Assembly (NCBI RefSeq): GCF_016124325.1
Contig: NZ_WGNY01000010.1
Coordinates: 32,388 to 96,387, forward strand
Direction of reading: 5' to 3'
DNA from: Phenylobacterium sp.
GTDB lineage: Bacteria; Pseudomonadota; Alphaproteobacteria; Caulobacterales; Caulobacteraceae
DNA: 64,000 bases
The position numbers and the translations under genes were made by a program. Shown piece by piece: positions 1-8,075 of this stretch (positions are counted from its first letter, which is position 1; the number at the start of each line of letters is the position of its first letter). The notes beneath the pieces were generated by a model. It had not been told where the DNA came from. It saw nothing but the letters and a program-made list of their open reading frames with translations, and made no database searches.

Positions 1-1194
1 GCCGTAGATCGAGGCGTTGGCGCGGGCCACGGCGTCGCCGGCGTCGGAGAACTTGATCACCGGCAGCACTGGGCCGAACTGCTCCTCGTCCACCAGCTTC
101 GAGCCGTCGGTGATGTCGCGCACGATGGTGGGCTGGATGAAGTAGCCCTTGTCGCCCTTACGCGCGCCGCCGGCGATGATCTTGCCGTCCTTGCGGCCGG
201 CCTCGATGTAGCCCAGCACTTTCTCGAACTGGGCCTTGTTCTGGATCGGCCCGAACTGGGTGCCCTGTTCCAGCCCGTCGCCCACCACCGCCGCGTCGGC
301 CAGCTTGGCCAGTTCGTCGCACATGGCGTCGTAGATGCTCTCGTGGACGTAGATCCGCTTGGCGGCGATGCACACCTGGCCCGAGTTCTGGAAGGCGGCG
401 TTGAAGATCTTGGGCGCGGTCTCCTTCGGGTCCACGTCGGGCATGACGATAGCCGCGTCGTTGCCGCCCAGCTCCAGGGTGACGCGCTTCAGCGCATCGG
501 CCGCGCCGGCCATCACCCGCTTTCCGGTCTCGGTCGAGCCCGTGTAGCTGATCTTGCGGATGCCCGGATGCTTGGTCATCTCGGCGCCCAGCTCGTTCTC
601 GTCGGCGATCACGTTCAGCACGCCGGCGGGAACCAGGTCCTTCACGATCTCGGCGAACTTCAGGGTCGACAGCGGCGTCGTGCCCGCGGGCTTCAGCACC
701 ATGGTGTTGCCGGCCAGCAGCGCGGCCGGGACCTTGAAGGCCATCAGGATCAGCGGGAAGTTCCAGGGCACGATCGCGCCCACGACGCCGATCGGCTTGC
801 GGCGGATCTCGACGCGGCCCTTCTCGTCGTTCTGAACCTCCTTGGCCGGCAGATCGAGGCTGGCGAAGTAGCGGAAGAAGGCCGCGGCGCCGAACACCTC
901 GCCCATGGCCGCCTGCAGCGGCTTGCCCTGTTCCTGGGTGAGCAGGCGGGCCAGGTCCTGCAGATTGGCCTGGATGGCGTCGGCCATGGCCACGAGCACC
1001 TTCTTGCGCTCGTCGATCGGGGTCTTGCTCCACGCCGGCAGGGCCGCCTGGGCCGCGGTCACGGCCTCGTCGAGCTGGGCCTTCGACGCGCGCGGGCAGT
1101 CGGCGACCGGCTCCTCGGTGGCGGGATTGAGGACCGGCGAGGCCGACGCGCCGGCCACCAGGCGGCCGCCGATCAGGAGCTTGTAGTCGGACAT
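1..1194 (-). CDS. Aldehyde dehydrogenase family protein (3' end beyond window)
   Basis: NAD(P)-dependent oxidation of an aldehyde to the acid. The visible 398 residues are the N-terminal and central parts of an enzyme that is normally about 475-500 residues. Visible family motifs are the PWNFPL segment of the cofactor domain, the VTLELGGND segment with the general-base glutamate, and FQNSGQVC with the catalytic cysteine. The ATG at 1194 is preceded by a strong AGCGGAGG ribosome site. The reading frame is open to base 1, so the C-terminus is outside the window, not lost. The aldehyde substrate cannot be told from sequence. The downstream-lying FAD oxidoreductase is on the same strand but ends 73 bp upstream, so joint transcription is possible. 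Confidence 0.95.
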   Translation of the reverse strand, partial: MSDYKLLIGGRLVAGASASPVLNPATEEPVADCPRASKAQLDEAVTAAQAALPAWSKTPIDERKKVLVAMADAIQANLQDLARLLTQEQGKPLQAAMGEVFGAAAFFRYFASLDLPAKEVQNDEKGRVEIRRKPIGVVGAIVPWNFPLILMAFKVPAALLAGNTMVLKPAGTTPLSTLKFAEIVKDLVPAGVLNVIADENELGAEMTKHPGIRKISYTGSTETGKRVMAGAADALKRVTLELGGNDAAIVMPDVDPKETAPKIFNAAFQNSGQVCIAAKRIYVHESIYDAMCDELAKLADAAVVGDGLEQGTQFGPIQNKAQFEKVLGYIEAGRKDGKIIAGGARKGDKGYFIQPTIVRDITDGSKLVDEEQFGPVLPVIKFSDAGDAVARANASIYG

Positions 1195-1267
1195 GGGAAA
1201 CCTCCGCTGCGTTGCCGGCGACTGAGCGCCCGTTACGCAGGGGCGGTCAAGCGGCTGGGAACGGGCG

Positions 1268-2746
1268 TCAGGCCGGGATCAGGTCCGCCGTGGGAGAGAC
1301 GCCCACCGCCTCCAGCATTTCCGTGCGTTCGGGCCCGGCGCTGGGCGGATAGAGGGCCGCGTTGCGCGCCTTGCCGCGCGCCCACACGCGCACGATCTTC
1401 ATCAGGTTCGCCGGCCGCCGCAGCCACAGGCGCGGATCCTCCAGCATATGGAAGCCGCGCATGAAGGCGCGAAGCAGCTCGACGTCCTCGCGCATGGCGA
1501 TGCCGAGGCCGTCCTCGAGGAAGCTCTTGGCGATCCGGGCGCGGAGGCTGGGCGGCCGGGGCGGCGACAGCGCTGCGCGGGCGCGCCGGATCGCCGACTG
1601 GTCGGCCTTGCGCATCACGTCGTAGTAGGGCCGAAGCTCGCGCGCGACGCCCGCGCTGTAGGCCAGCAGGCGCTGACCCGGATCGGCATGTGCCGCCAGG
1701 GCGTCACGCAGCACGTGGGCGCTGACGGCGGCGAACGAACAGCCGCGTCCGTAGAGAGGGTTGGTGCGCACCACGCTGTCGCCCACCGGGAAGAAGCCCA
1801 GCACGGCGGGCTTGCCGTCCGGCGCGAAGTCGCGCCAGCGGCTTTCGAGCTGGCCCATGCCGAACACGCGGCTGGCGGCCTCGGTGCGCTCGGGCTCGAT
1901 CCAGGGCGCGACCCCCGGCAGTTCGCGGCAAACGGCGTCGAACACCTCGGGGTCCACCACCGCCTTGCGCATCTCCTCCTCGACTTCCGGCGTGCACAGG
2001 GTGATCGAAAAGCAGCCGTTGTCGGCGGGGAAGACGCCGAACTTCAGATAGCCCAGGTCCCCGGTCGTGCGGCCCTGTCCGCGCGGCGGCTCCTCCTGCC
2101 CGGGCCGCAGGCGGTAGTGGCGCGTGAAGTAGATCACCCCGCAGGGCTCGGAGCTTTCGGGGATCGAGGCGCCGGCGGCGGCGAGCTGCTCGGCCGATTG
2201 CGAGAGGCGGCCCGAGGCGTCCACCACGAGGTCGGCCGAAAGCTCGGTTCCGTCCTCCAGGCGGACTCCCGTCACCGTCGGCGGGGCGCCGGGGCGGATC
2301 GCGAGTTCCTTCACGAAGGTTCCCGCCCGGATGGTCACGCCGGGCAGCCGCTCGGCATAGCGGCGCATCACCAGCTCCAGCGTCGTGCGCCGGCTGGTCA
2401 GGATGGCGAGGTCGCCGTCGATCGGCTTAGGGACGTAGGCCCGCCTGTGCTGTTCGGTCAGCGCGCCGTCGAAGCCCAGCTCGCGGCACCCCGCGGCCAG
2501 GAGGTCGTCCAGCAGGGCCGGGTGCTCGTCGCGGACCAGGGTGCGCAGGCGCGCGAGGAAGGCGTGGCTGTGGCGCAGGTGGCCGACCCCGCGGCGCCCC
2601 CAGTCCCGGAAGGCCGTGTCGGCGTCGCCCTCGGGCGGCGCCGGGTCGCGGTCGAGCAGAGTGATCTCGCGGTCGGGGCTCGACAACGCCATCGCCGACC
2701 AGAGCCCGGCCATGCCCGCTCCGATCACCAGCACCCGCTCGACCAT
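1268..2746 (-). CDS. FAD-dependent oxidoreductase / monooxygenase-like flavoprotein
   Basis: A 492-residue flavoprotein of the PHBH-like class. The N-terminus (about residues 4-17) has the dinucleotide-binding VIGAGMAGL motif. The middle has a DLVVDASGR segment, the DG-type motif. The C-terminal half has GDSVVRTNPLYGRG, the GD motif that contacts FAD. The last ~120 residues are arginine-rich and helical, with no motif I recognise. The substrate is unknown; relatives act on aromatic, lipid or isoprenoid compounds. The ATG at 2746 has a good GAGGAG ribosome site. A perfect 8-bp inverted repeat lies just upstream, which hints at repressor control. Confidence 0.85.
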   Translation of the reverse strand: MVERVLVIGAGMAGLWSAMALSSPDREITLLDRDPAPPEGDADTAFRDWGRRGVGHLRHSHAFLARLRTLVRDEHPALLDDLLAAGCRELGFDGALTEQHRRAYVPKPIDGDLAILTSRRTTLELVMRRYAERLPGVTIRAGTFVKELAIRPGAPPTVTGVRLEDGTELSADLVVDASGRLSQSAEQLAAAGASIPESSEPCGVIYFTRHYRLRPGQEEPPRGQGRTTGDLGYLKFGVFPADNGCFSITLCTPEVEEEMRKAVVDPEVFDAVCRELPGVAPWIEPERTEAASRVFGMGQLESRWRDFAPDGKPAVLGFFPVGDSVVRTNPLYGRGCSFAAVSAHVLRDALAAHADPGQRLLAYSAGVARELRPYYDVMRKADQSAIRRARAALSPPRPPSLRARIAKSFLEDGLGIAMREDVELLRAFMRGFHMLEDPRLWLRRPANLMKIVRVWARGKARNAALYPPSAGPERTEMLEAVGVSPTADLIPA

Positions 2747-2766
2747 GGCCGCTCCTCTACGCCTCG

Positions 2767-2793
2767 TCGAAGAGAGCTTAGCGCACTCTTCGA
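2767..2793. promoter_or_regulatory. Inverted repeat upstream of the FAD oxidoreductase (candidate operator)
   Basis: Perfect 8-bp arms, TCGAAGAG at 2767-2774 and CTCTTCGA at 2786-2793, are separated by 11 bp. They sit 20-47 bp upstream of the ATG at 2746. On the minus strand a TTGACG element lies just upstream of the dyad, so the repeat falls where a -10 region would be expected. That fits a repressor operator. There is no T-run, which argues against a terminator. No regulator gene is adjacent, so the partner is unknown. Confidence 0.35.
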
Positions 2794-2825
2794 GCGACCC
2801 TGCGTCAAGCCGGCGGTGGAGGTAT

Positions 2826-3563
2826 CTAGGTGGTCGAACCCGGCCGCTTCATGCCGGCCGCCTTGGTCCGCGCCAGGGCCGTGCGCACGGCGTTGATGTC
2901 GGCGCCGGGGATCAGGTAGTCGCCCACGACGAAGGCGGGCGTGCCCTCCAGCCCCAGGTCGCTCGCCAGCACGCGGATGTCCTGCAGCTGGGCGCCGATC
3001 TCGGGCTTGGCGGCGGCGGCGCGGACGGCGGCCGGGTCGAGGCCGGCTTCCTTGAGGTGCCGGTCCAGGGCGGCCTCGTCCAGCCCGCGGTCGGCCATCC
3101 AGGCCTTGTAGAGCGCCAGTCCCTTGGCCTTGCCCTGCGGGGTCAGCGCCATGCGCGCGGCCGTCTCGGAGACCTCGCCGAAGATCGGGAATTCCTTGAA
3201 GACGAAGCGGACGTCCGGGTTCTCCTGGACCAGCTTCACCACCTCGGGGGCGACCAGCTTGCAGTAGCCGCAGCGGTAGTCGAAGAACTCCACCACCGTG
3301 AACTCGCCCTTGGGATTGATCACCAGGTCGCGCGGATCGTTCTCGAGCTGCTGGCGCAGCCGCCCGATCGTGGGGGCGGCCGACTTGGCCTGCTCCAGCA
3401 TCTGGTTCTGGCGCAGCTTGGTGACGGCCTCCTCGATCACTTCGGGGTGCTCGAGCAGATAGGCGCGGACCTTGGCGCCGAACGCGGCGTCTTCGGTCTT
3501 CTGGCAACCCGAAAGGGCGAACGCGGCCAGGAGGCCGGCGGCGAGGAGGGCAGGGGTCTTCAT
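2826..3563 (-). CDS. DsbA-family thioredoxin-fold lipoprotein
   Basis: Thiol-disulfide oxidoreductase, probably periplasmic and membrane-anchored. The 245-residue protein starts with a lipoprotein signal (lipobox ending LSGC, lipidated Cys20). A helical segment containing HPEVIEEAV follows, typical of the N-terminal extension of ScsC/Com1-type DsbA proteins. The thioredoxin fold has the active site C98-G-Y-C101 and a cis-proline loop EGTPAF near the C-terminus. I chose the ATG at 3563 because it begins the signal peptide; an in-frame ATG at 3599 would overlap the upstream gene and break the signal. It lies 32 bp downstream of the M48 protease gene, so the two are probably co-transcribed and act together on envelope proteins. 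Confidence 0.88.
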   Translation of the reverse strand: MKTPALLAAGLLAAFALSGCQKTEDAAFGAKVRAYLLEHPEVIEEAVTKLRQNQMLEQAKSAAPTIGRLRQQLENDPRDLVINPKGEFTVVEFFDYRCGYCKLVAPEVVKLVQENPDVRFVFKEFPIFGEVSETAARMALTPQGKAKGLALYKAWMADRGLDEAALDRHLKEAGLDPAAVRAAAAKPEIGAQLQDIRVLASDLGLEGTPAFVVGDYLIPGADINAVRTALARTKAAGMKRPGSTT

Positions 3564-3595
3564 TGGCGTCCAGATAGGGGTGGCGGCCCGAGGGC

Positions 3596-4996
3596 TCAAT
3601 TCTGGTTGCTGGCGATCGAGCCTTCACGGCCCAGTTCGCGCAGGTCGTCGCGGGTCGGCTTGGCGACCAGCACGATATCGGTGGCGCGCCGCCACTCCGG
3701 CGTCCCCTTGTCGAGCCGCTCGCGCGCGCGCATGGCGAACACGCGGGCCTGCTGCAGGTCGCCGATATTGTAGTTGTATTCCGCGGTGGCCAGACGGGCC
3801 ATGCCGTCCTGCCCGGTCTTGTCGTAGGCCTCCGCCAACAGACGCCACGCGACGGCGTTGTCCTCTTCGCGGGCCAGGGCCAGCTTCAGCTCCTGGATGC
3901 CTTCCTCGACCTTCTTGCGGTCGTCCAGGGCGATGAGGGTCTGGCCCAGGTTGATCCGCAGCAGCGGCGCATCGGGCTTCAGCTCCACCGAGCGGCGCTG
4001 CGGCGCCACGGCCTCGGCGGTGTGGCCGAACTCGAACAGGATCTGGCCCTTGAGCTCCCACAGGTACGGATTGTCCCCGTAGTCGGCCAGCATGCCGTCG
4101 ATGAGCTTCAGCGCCCGGTCGGGATCCTTCATCTGGTAGTAGGCGATCGCGCGGGCGTAGCGGGACGGGAAGTCGCGGGCCTTCTCGTCGTATTTGGTCA
4201 GCGCCACCTGCGGGGTCATGAAGCCGATCAGCTTGGCTTTCATGATCTCGTGCTCGGCCAGGGCGTCGGGCGTGTCGACCTCGCCGTAGTTGGGCAGCTT
4301 GTCCACCCGGTTGCGCAGGGCCTCGATCCGGTCGGACGAGATCGGGTGGTCCTGGAAGTAGCGGTAGCGGCGGGCTTCCGCGAACACCTCCTGGTAGCGG
4401 AAGTTGTCGAAGAAATCGGCGAGGCCCCGGGCCGAGAGCCCCGCCTTGTCGAGCAGGGTGGCCCCGGCCTGGTCGGCCCGGCTTTCCTGCTCGCGGCTGT
4501 AGCCGATGGCGCCCAGCGCGCCGAAGTACTGCGCGCTCGAGGCGAGGCCGGCGGCTGCGTCAGGAGCGCCGGCGATGGCCGCCAGCACGCCCAGGCCCAT
4601 GGTCAGCAGGAACGGCTTCATCCCCGCCGAGCTCATCTCGCCCGAGCGGAAGCTGTGCCCGGCGGCCAGGTGGCCCACTTCGTGGGCGATGACTCCCTGG
4701 AGCTCGTTCGGATTGTCCGATTCCATGATCAGGCCGGTGAAGACGGCCATGACCCGGGGCGCGGCGAACGCCTGGATCTGCTTCGAGCCGATCAGGATGA
4801 TCTGGACGTTCTTGGGGTCGATTCCCGCCGCGTCGAGGATCGGCGCGGCGTCGTGGCGCAGGATGTCCTCGATCTCGGTGTCGCGGATCAGGGTCTCGCC
4901 ATCCTGGGCGGCCGCCGGGCGCGGCGCGACCGCCACGCCCGCGAGGAGCACGGCGGCCAGCGCGAGGCGGGAAACCGATCGGAATGGGGAAACCAT
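3596..4996 (-). CDS. M48-family periplasmic zinc metalloprotease with TPR repeats (BepA-like)
   Basis: A 466-residue envelope protease of the BepA/YfgC type, a family that degrades or chaperones misassembled outer-membrane proteins. A cleavable signal peptide covers about residues 1-31 (ending AAAQDG). The zinc site is H105-E-V-G-H109 inside a hydrophobic helix, and the third ligand lies in the EQESRADQAG segment. The C-terminal half (about 285-430) contains TPR-like helical repeats, as in BepA. The DsbA-like lipoprotein follows on the same strand. BepA clients contain disulfides, so the pairing is sensible, but that link is inference. Confidence 0.9.
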   Translation of the reverse strand: MVSPFRSVSRLALAAVLLAGVAVAPRPAAAQDGETLIRDTEIEDILRHDAAPILDAAGIDPKNVQIILIGSKQIQAFAAPRVMAVFTGLIMESDNPNELQGVIAHEVGHLAAGHSFRSGEMSSAGMKPFLLTMGLGVLAAIAGAPDAAAGLASSAQYFGALGAIGYSREQESRADQAGATLLDKAGLSARGLADFFDNFRYQEVFAEARRYRYFQDHPISSDRIEALRNRVDKLPNYGEVDTPDALAEHEIMKAKLIGFMTPQVALTKYDEKARDFPSRYARAIAYYQMKDPDRALKLIDGMLADYGDNPYLWELKGQILFEFGHTAEAVAPQRRSVELKPDAPLLRINLGQTLIALDDRKKVEEGIQELKLALAREEDNAVAWRLLAEAYDKTGQDGMARLATAEYNYNIGDLQQARVFAMRARERLDKGTPEWRRATDIVLVAKPTRDDLRELGREGSIASNQN

Positions 4997-5047
4997 GCGT
5001 GGCTCTCTAGACGTTCGACTGCCCCAGTCCGATCGGAGACTAGCCCC

Positions 5048-7639
5048 TTAGCCTCGGCGCCACCAGCCTCTCCGCGGAGTGGGCGCCGGCCCCGAAATCT
5101 CGCTCGGATCCGGGGCGGCGGGCGGCGCTTCAGCCGGCGGCGGGGTCGAGGCCACCACCTCCAGCACGGGCGGCTCCGGCGCGGCCGGCGCCTCGGCCAC
5201 AGGCTCCGGCGCGGGAGCCTCCTCGGCCGCGGCCTTCTTGGCGCGCGAACGCCGGGGCTTGGCCGGCTTCGGGGCCTCGGCGACCGTTTCCGGCTGGGCC
5301 TCGGGTTCCGGCTCGGGCGCAGGCTCGGCTTCGATCTGCGGCTCGGGCGCGACGGCTTCCGCGGCGACGGCCACATCGGCCTTGCCGCGGGAGCGGCTGC
5401 GGCTGCGGCGGGCGCGCTTGGGCTTCTCCTCCGGCGCGGGCAGCTCCACCCACACGTCCTCGTCCTCGCCGGACGCGGCGGCGGGCGCGGGCGAAGAGGC
5501 CGGCTCGTGCGCGGGGGCGGGGGCCTGGGCGGGCGCCCGGGCCTCGGTCGCGATCGGCTTCAGATCCTCGGCCGGGTCGTACCAGACGAACGGGTCGTCG
5601 CCGTAGGGCACCCACGGCCGCACCCACGAGAAGGCGTCGGCGGGGCGCTGATCGTCGCGCATCCGGCGTCCGCCACGCCGGCCGCGCCGACGGCGGCGGC
5701 CTTCGCGCTCTTCCTCCGTCTCGCTGCGGGCGGGCTGGGCCTCGCGTTCGCGTTCGCGTTCGCGCGGCTCGTCGCCACGGCGTCCGCGACGGCGGCGGCG
5801 TCCGCGGCGGCCGCCCTCTTCGCTCTCTTCGCGGCGGGTGGCTCGGACATGGGCCTGGTCGTCGTCGGTGTCCTCGGCCTCCAGCGCGGCTTCGTCCTCC
5901 TCGTCCTCCTCGGCTTCGTCCTCGAAGGTCTCGTCGAACGCCTCGTCGTCGGCGGGCTCGTAGGCCTGGACCGGCGCGCTCGGCGGCGGGGCGTGATCGG
6001 CCCGCGTCTCCATCGAGGTCCGCTCGATCGCATGGTCGGCGTGCGCCATCTCGTCGTCGATCAGCACCGTGACGAACAGGCTGAACGCCTGGTGCAGTCG
6101 GGCGAGGTGGCCGCGCTTCTCGTTCAGGATGTAGAGGCCGACGGCTCGCGGCACGCGCAGCGTGGCTTCGCCGCCGCCCTTGAGCGCCTCGATCTCCATC
6201 GCCCGCAGGGCCGCCAGCGCGCTCGATTCGACCGAGCGCACCCGGCCGGTCCCGCCGCAGTGCTCGCAGACGTGGGTGGTGCCCTCAAGCACGCCCGTGC
6301 GGCGGCGCTGACGGCTGATCTCCATGAGGCCGAAGGCGCTGATCTTGCCCATCTGTACGCGGGCGCGGTCGTCCTTCAGGCAGTCCTTCAGCTTCTTCTC
6401 GACGGCGCGGTTGTTCTTCGCCTCGTCCATGTCGATGAAGTCGATGACGATCAGGCCGGCCAGGTCGCGCAGGCGGAGCTGGCGGCTGGCCTCCTCGGCG
6501 GCCTCCAGGTTGGTCTTCAGCGCCGTGGCCTCGATGTTGCGCTCGCGCGTGGCGCGGCCCGAGTTCACGTCGATGGCGACCAGCGCCTCGGTCTGGTTGA
6601 TCACCAGGTAGCCGCCCGAGCGCAGGGGCACGACGGGCGAATAGATCTGCGTCAGGTGGTCTTCGACCCGATGCTTGACGAACAGCGGCGTCGGCTCGCG
6701 ATACGCCTGCACCTTCTTGGCCTGGCTCGGCATCAGCATGCGCATGAAGTCGCGCGCTTCCTTGTAGCCGGCCTCGCCCTCGACCCAGACCTCGTCGATG
6801 TCCTTGTCGTAGAGGTCGCGGATGGTGCGCTTCACCAGGTCCTCTTCCTCGTAGATGAGGGCCGGCGCGATCGAGTGAAGCGTGGTCTCGCGGATGTTCT
6901 CCCAGAGACGCAGCAGGTAGTCGTAGTCGCGCTTGATCTCGGCCTTGGTGCGCTTGGCGCCGGCCGTGCGCACGATCAGCCCCATGCCCTGCGGCACGTC
7001 GAGGCTGGTGACGATGCTCTTCAGCCGCTTGCGGTCGGTGGCGGTGGTGATCTTGCGGCTGATCCCGCCGCCACGGGCGGTGTTGGGCATCAGGACGCCA
7101 TAGCGGCCGGCCAGCGACAGGTAGGTGGTGAGCGCCGCGCCCTTGTTGCCGCGTTCTTCCTTCACGACCTGCACCAGCATGATCTGCCGGCGGCGGATCA
7201 CTTCCTGGATCTTGTAGCGACGCATCAGCCGGCGGCGGCGGCGCGCCAGCTCCTCTTCCATGACGTCGTCTTCGTCGTCCGAGCCGGCGAGGTCGACCTC
7301 GTCCTCGTCCTCGGGGTTGCGCGCCTTGGGCTCGGGGCGCTCGTCGTCGTGCTCCTCGGCCTCCTCGCGCAGCAGCGCCTCCCGGTCGGCGACCGGGATC
7401 TGGTAGTAGTCGGGGTGAATCTCGTTGAAGGCCAGGAAGCCATGGCGGTTGCCGCCATATTCGACGAAAGCCGCCTGCAGCGACGGCTCAACGCGCGTCA
7501 CCTTGGCGAGATAGATATTTCCTCGAAGCTGCTTGCGGTTCTGGCTCTCGAAATCGAACTCTTCAACGCGATTTCCGTCGACAACCACCACACGCGTCTC
7601 TTCCGCGTGGGCGGCGTCGATCAACATCGTCTTGGGCAT
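5048..7639 (-). CDS. rne: Ribonuclease E
   Basis: Endoribonuclease E of 863 residues, which initiates mRNA decay and rRNA/tRNA processing and scaffolds the degradosome. The N-terminal S1 domain is interrupted by a long acidic and then basic insertion (ERPEPKARNPEDEDEVD, then a run of arginines), as in other alphaproteobacteria. Catalytic aspartates lie in ALVAIDVNSGRAT and GLIVIDFIDM. The zinc-link cysteines are in CEHCGGTGR. The C-terminal third is a disordered Arg/Glu/Ala/Pro scaffold ending in RRGWWRR, the tail that binds polynucleotide phosphorylase in Caulobacter. The ATG at 7639 is preceded by GGAGAGACTA. A long structured leader lies upstream. Confidence 0.97.
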   Translation of the reverse strand: MPKTMLIDAAHAEETRVVVVDGNRVEEFDFESQNRKQLRGNIYLAKVTRVEPSLQAAFVEYGGNRHGFLAFNEIHPDYYQIPVADREALLREEAEEHDDERPEPKARNPEDEDEVDLAGSDDEDDVMEEELARRRRRLMRRYKIQEVIRRRQIMLVQVVKEERGNKGAALTTYLSLAGRYGVLMPNTARGGGISRKITTATDRKRLKSIVTSLDVPQGMGLIVRTAGAKRTKAEIKRDYDYLLRLWENIRETTLHSIAPALIYEEEDLVKRTIRDLYDKDIDEVWVEGEAGYKEARDFMRMLMPSQAKKVQAYREPTPLFVKHRVEDHLTQIYSPVVPLRSGGYLVINQTEALVAIDVNSGRATRERNIEATALKTNLEAAEEASRQLRLRDLAGLIVIDFIDMDEAKNNRAVEKKLKDCLKDDRARVQMGKISAFGLMEISRQRRRTGVLEGTTHVCEHCGGTGRVRSVESSALAALRAMEIEALKGGGEATLRVPRAVGLYILNEKRGHLARLHQAFSLFVTVLIDDEMAHADHAIERTSMETRADHAPPPSAPVQAYEPADDEAFDETFEDEAEEDEEDEAALEAEDTDDDQAHVRATRREESEEGGRRGRRRRRGRRGDEPREREREREAQPARSETEEEREGRRRRRGRRGGRRMRDDQRPADAFSWVRPWVPYGDDPFVWYDPAEDLKPIATEARAPAQAPAPAHEPASSPAPAAASGEDEDVWVELPAPEEKPKRARRSRSRSRGKADVAVAAEAVAPEPQIEAEPAPEPEPEAQPETVAEAPKPAKPRRSRAKKAAAEEAPAPEPVAEAPAAPEPPVLEVVASTPPPAEAPPAAPDPSEISGPAPTPRRGWWRRG

Positions 7640-7719
7640 TAGTCTCTCCGCGGCGCGCAGGGGCGAAGGACGCCCGGCGCTGCCGGCAATGGGGATGAAC
7701 GCGCGCGTGACCCGCGGGC

Positions 7720-7779
7720 ACGCCGGATCCGGCGTCTCGGGGGGCCATGGGGCCAATTGAGGCTCGAGCTGCGCAGCTC
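7720..7779 (-). promoter_or_regulatory. Two palindromic hairpins in the rne leader
   Basis: ACGCCGGATCCGGCGT (7720-7735, 16 bp, perfect) and GAGCTGCGCAGCTC (7766-7779, 14 bp, perfect) lie upstream of rne. In RNA they would give two stable hairpins 81 to 140 nt before the start codon, if transcription starts upstream of them. Enterobacterial rne has a long leader whose hairpins let RNase E cleave its own mRNA. Similar feedback here is inference. Both could instead be DNA operators. Confidence 0.4.
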
Positions 7780-8001
7780 ATCGGGTGTGTTCCTAGGCGC
7801 GTCCTTGTCGGGGCGCGGATCGGATAAGGCGTCGTCGCCGAAAACTTCGGGCCAAACCGACGCCGGTTGGGTTTGTCGCGCTCAGGTCGGGCCCGGAGCG
7901 GGCGCGGCGGTCTGGCGCGCGCGGACTTTGCAACAGCGCACGACAAAAGGAAAGCGGCGGGTTCGCCTTAAGATCGCAGGCGGCAATCTCCCGTTAACCC
8001 T

Positions 8002-8027
8002 TTGTCCACGGGCGTTGCGACTATATG
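8002..8027 (+). promoter_or_regulatory. Candidate housekeeping promoter of amiC
   Basis: TTGTCCA (8002-8008), 11 bp, then ACTATATG (8020-8027). It resembles the Caulobacter sigma-73 consensus TTGACgS-N10-14-GcTANAwC, with CTATAT matching the cTANAw core. It lies about 50 bp upstream of the amiC start. There are mismatches in the -35 element. Confidence 0.4.
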
Positions 8028-8075
8028 GGGTGGGGGTTCGCGTGGGGCGAATCCGTTTGTTTTCGGGGCATTGTG

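Larger units (their letters stand above)
7640..8075. other. Divergent intergenic region between rne and amiC (436 bp)
   Basis: The only stretch longer than 300 bp without a gene. It holds the leader of rne on the minus strand and the promoter of amiC on the plus strand. Two perfect palindromes lie 81-140 bp upstream of the rne ATG. A Caulobacter-type promoter candidate for amiC is at 8002-8027. I could not pick a convincing rne promoter, which is probably within 7800-8000. Open frames here are GC-driven and have no recognisable protein. Confidence 0.6.

Noticed and set aside
4022..7642. A 1206-codon plus-strand open frame opposite rne
   Set aside because: RNase E motifs on the other strand explain the stretch; the plus-strand protein is low-complexity His/Leu/Arg.
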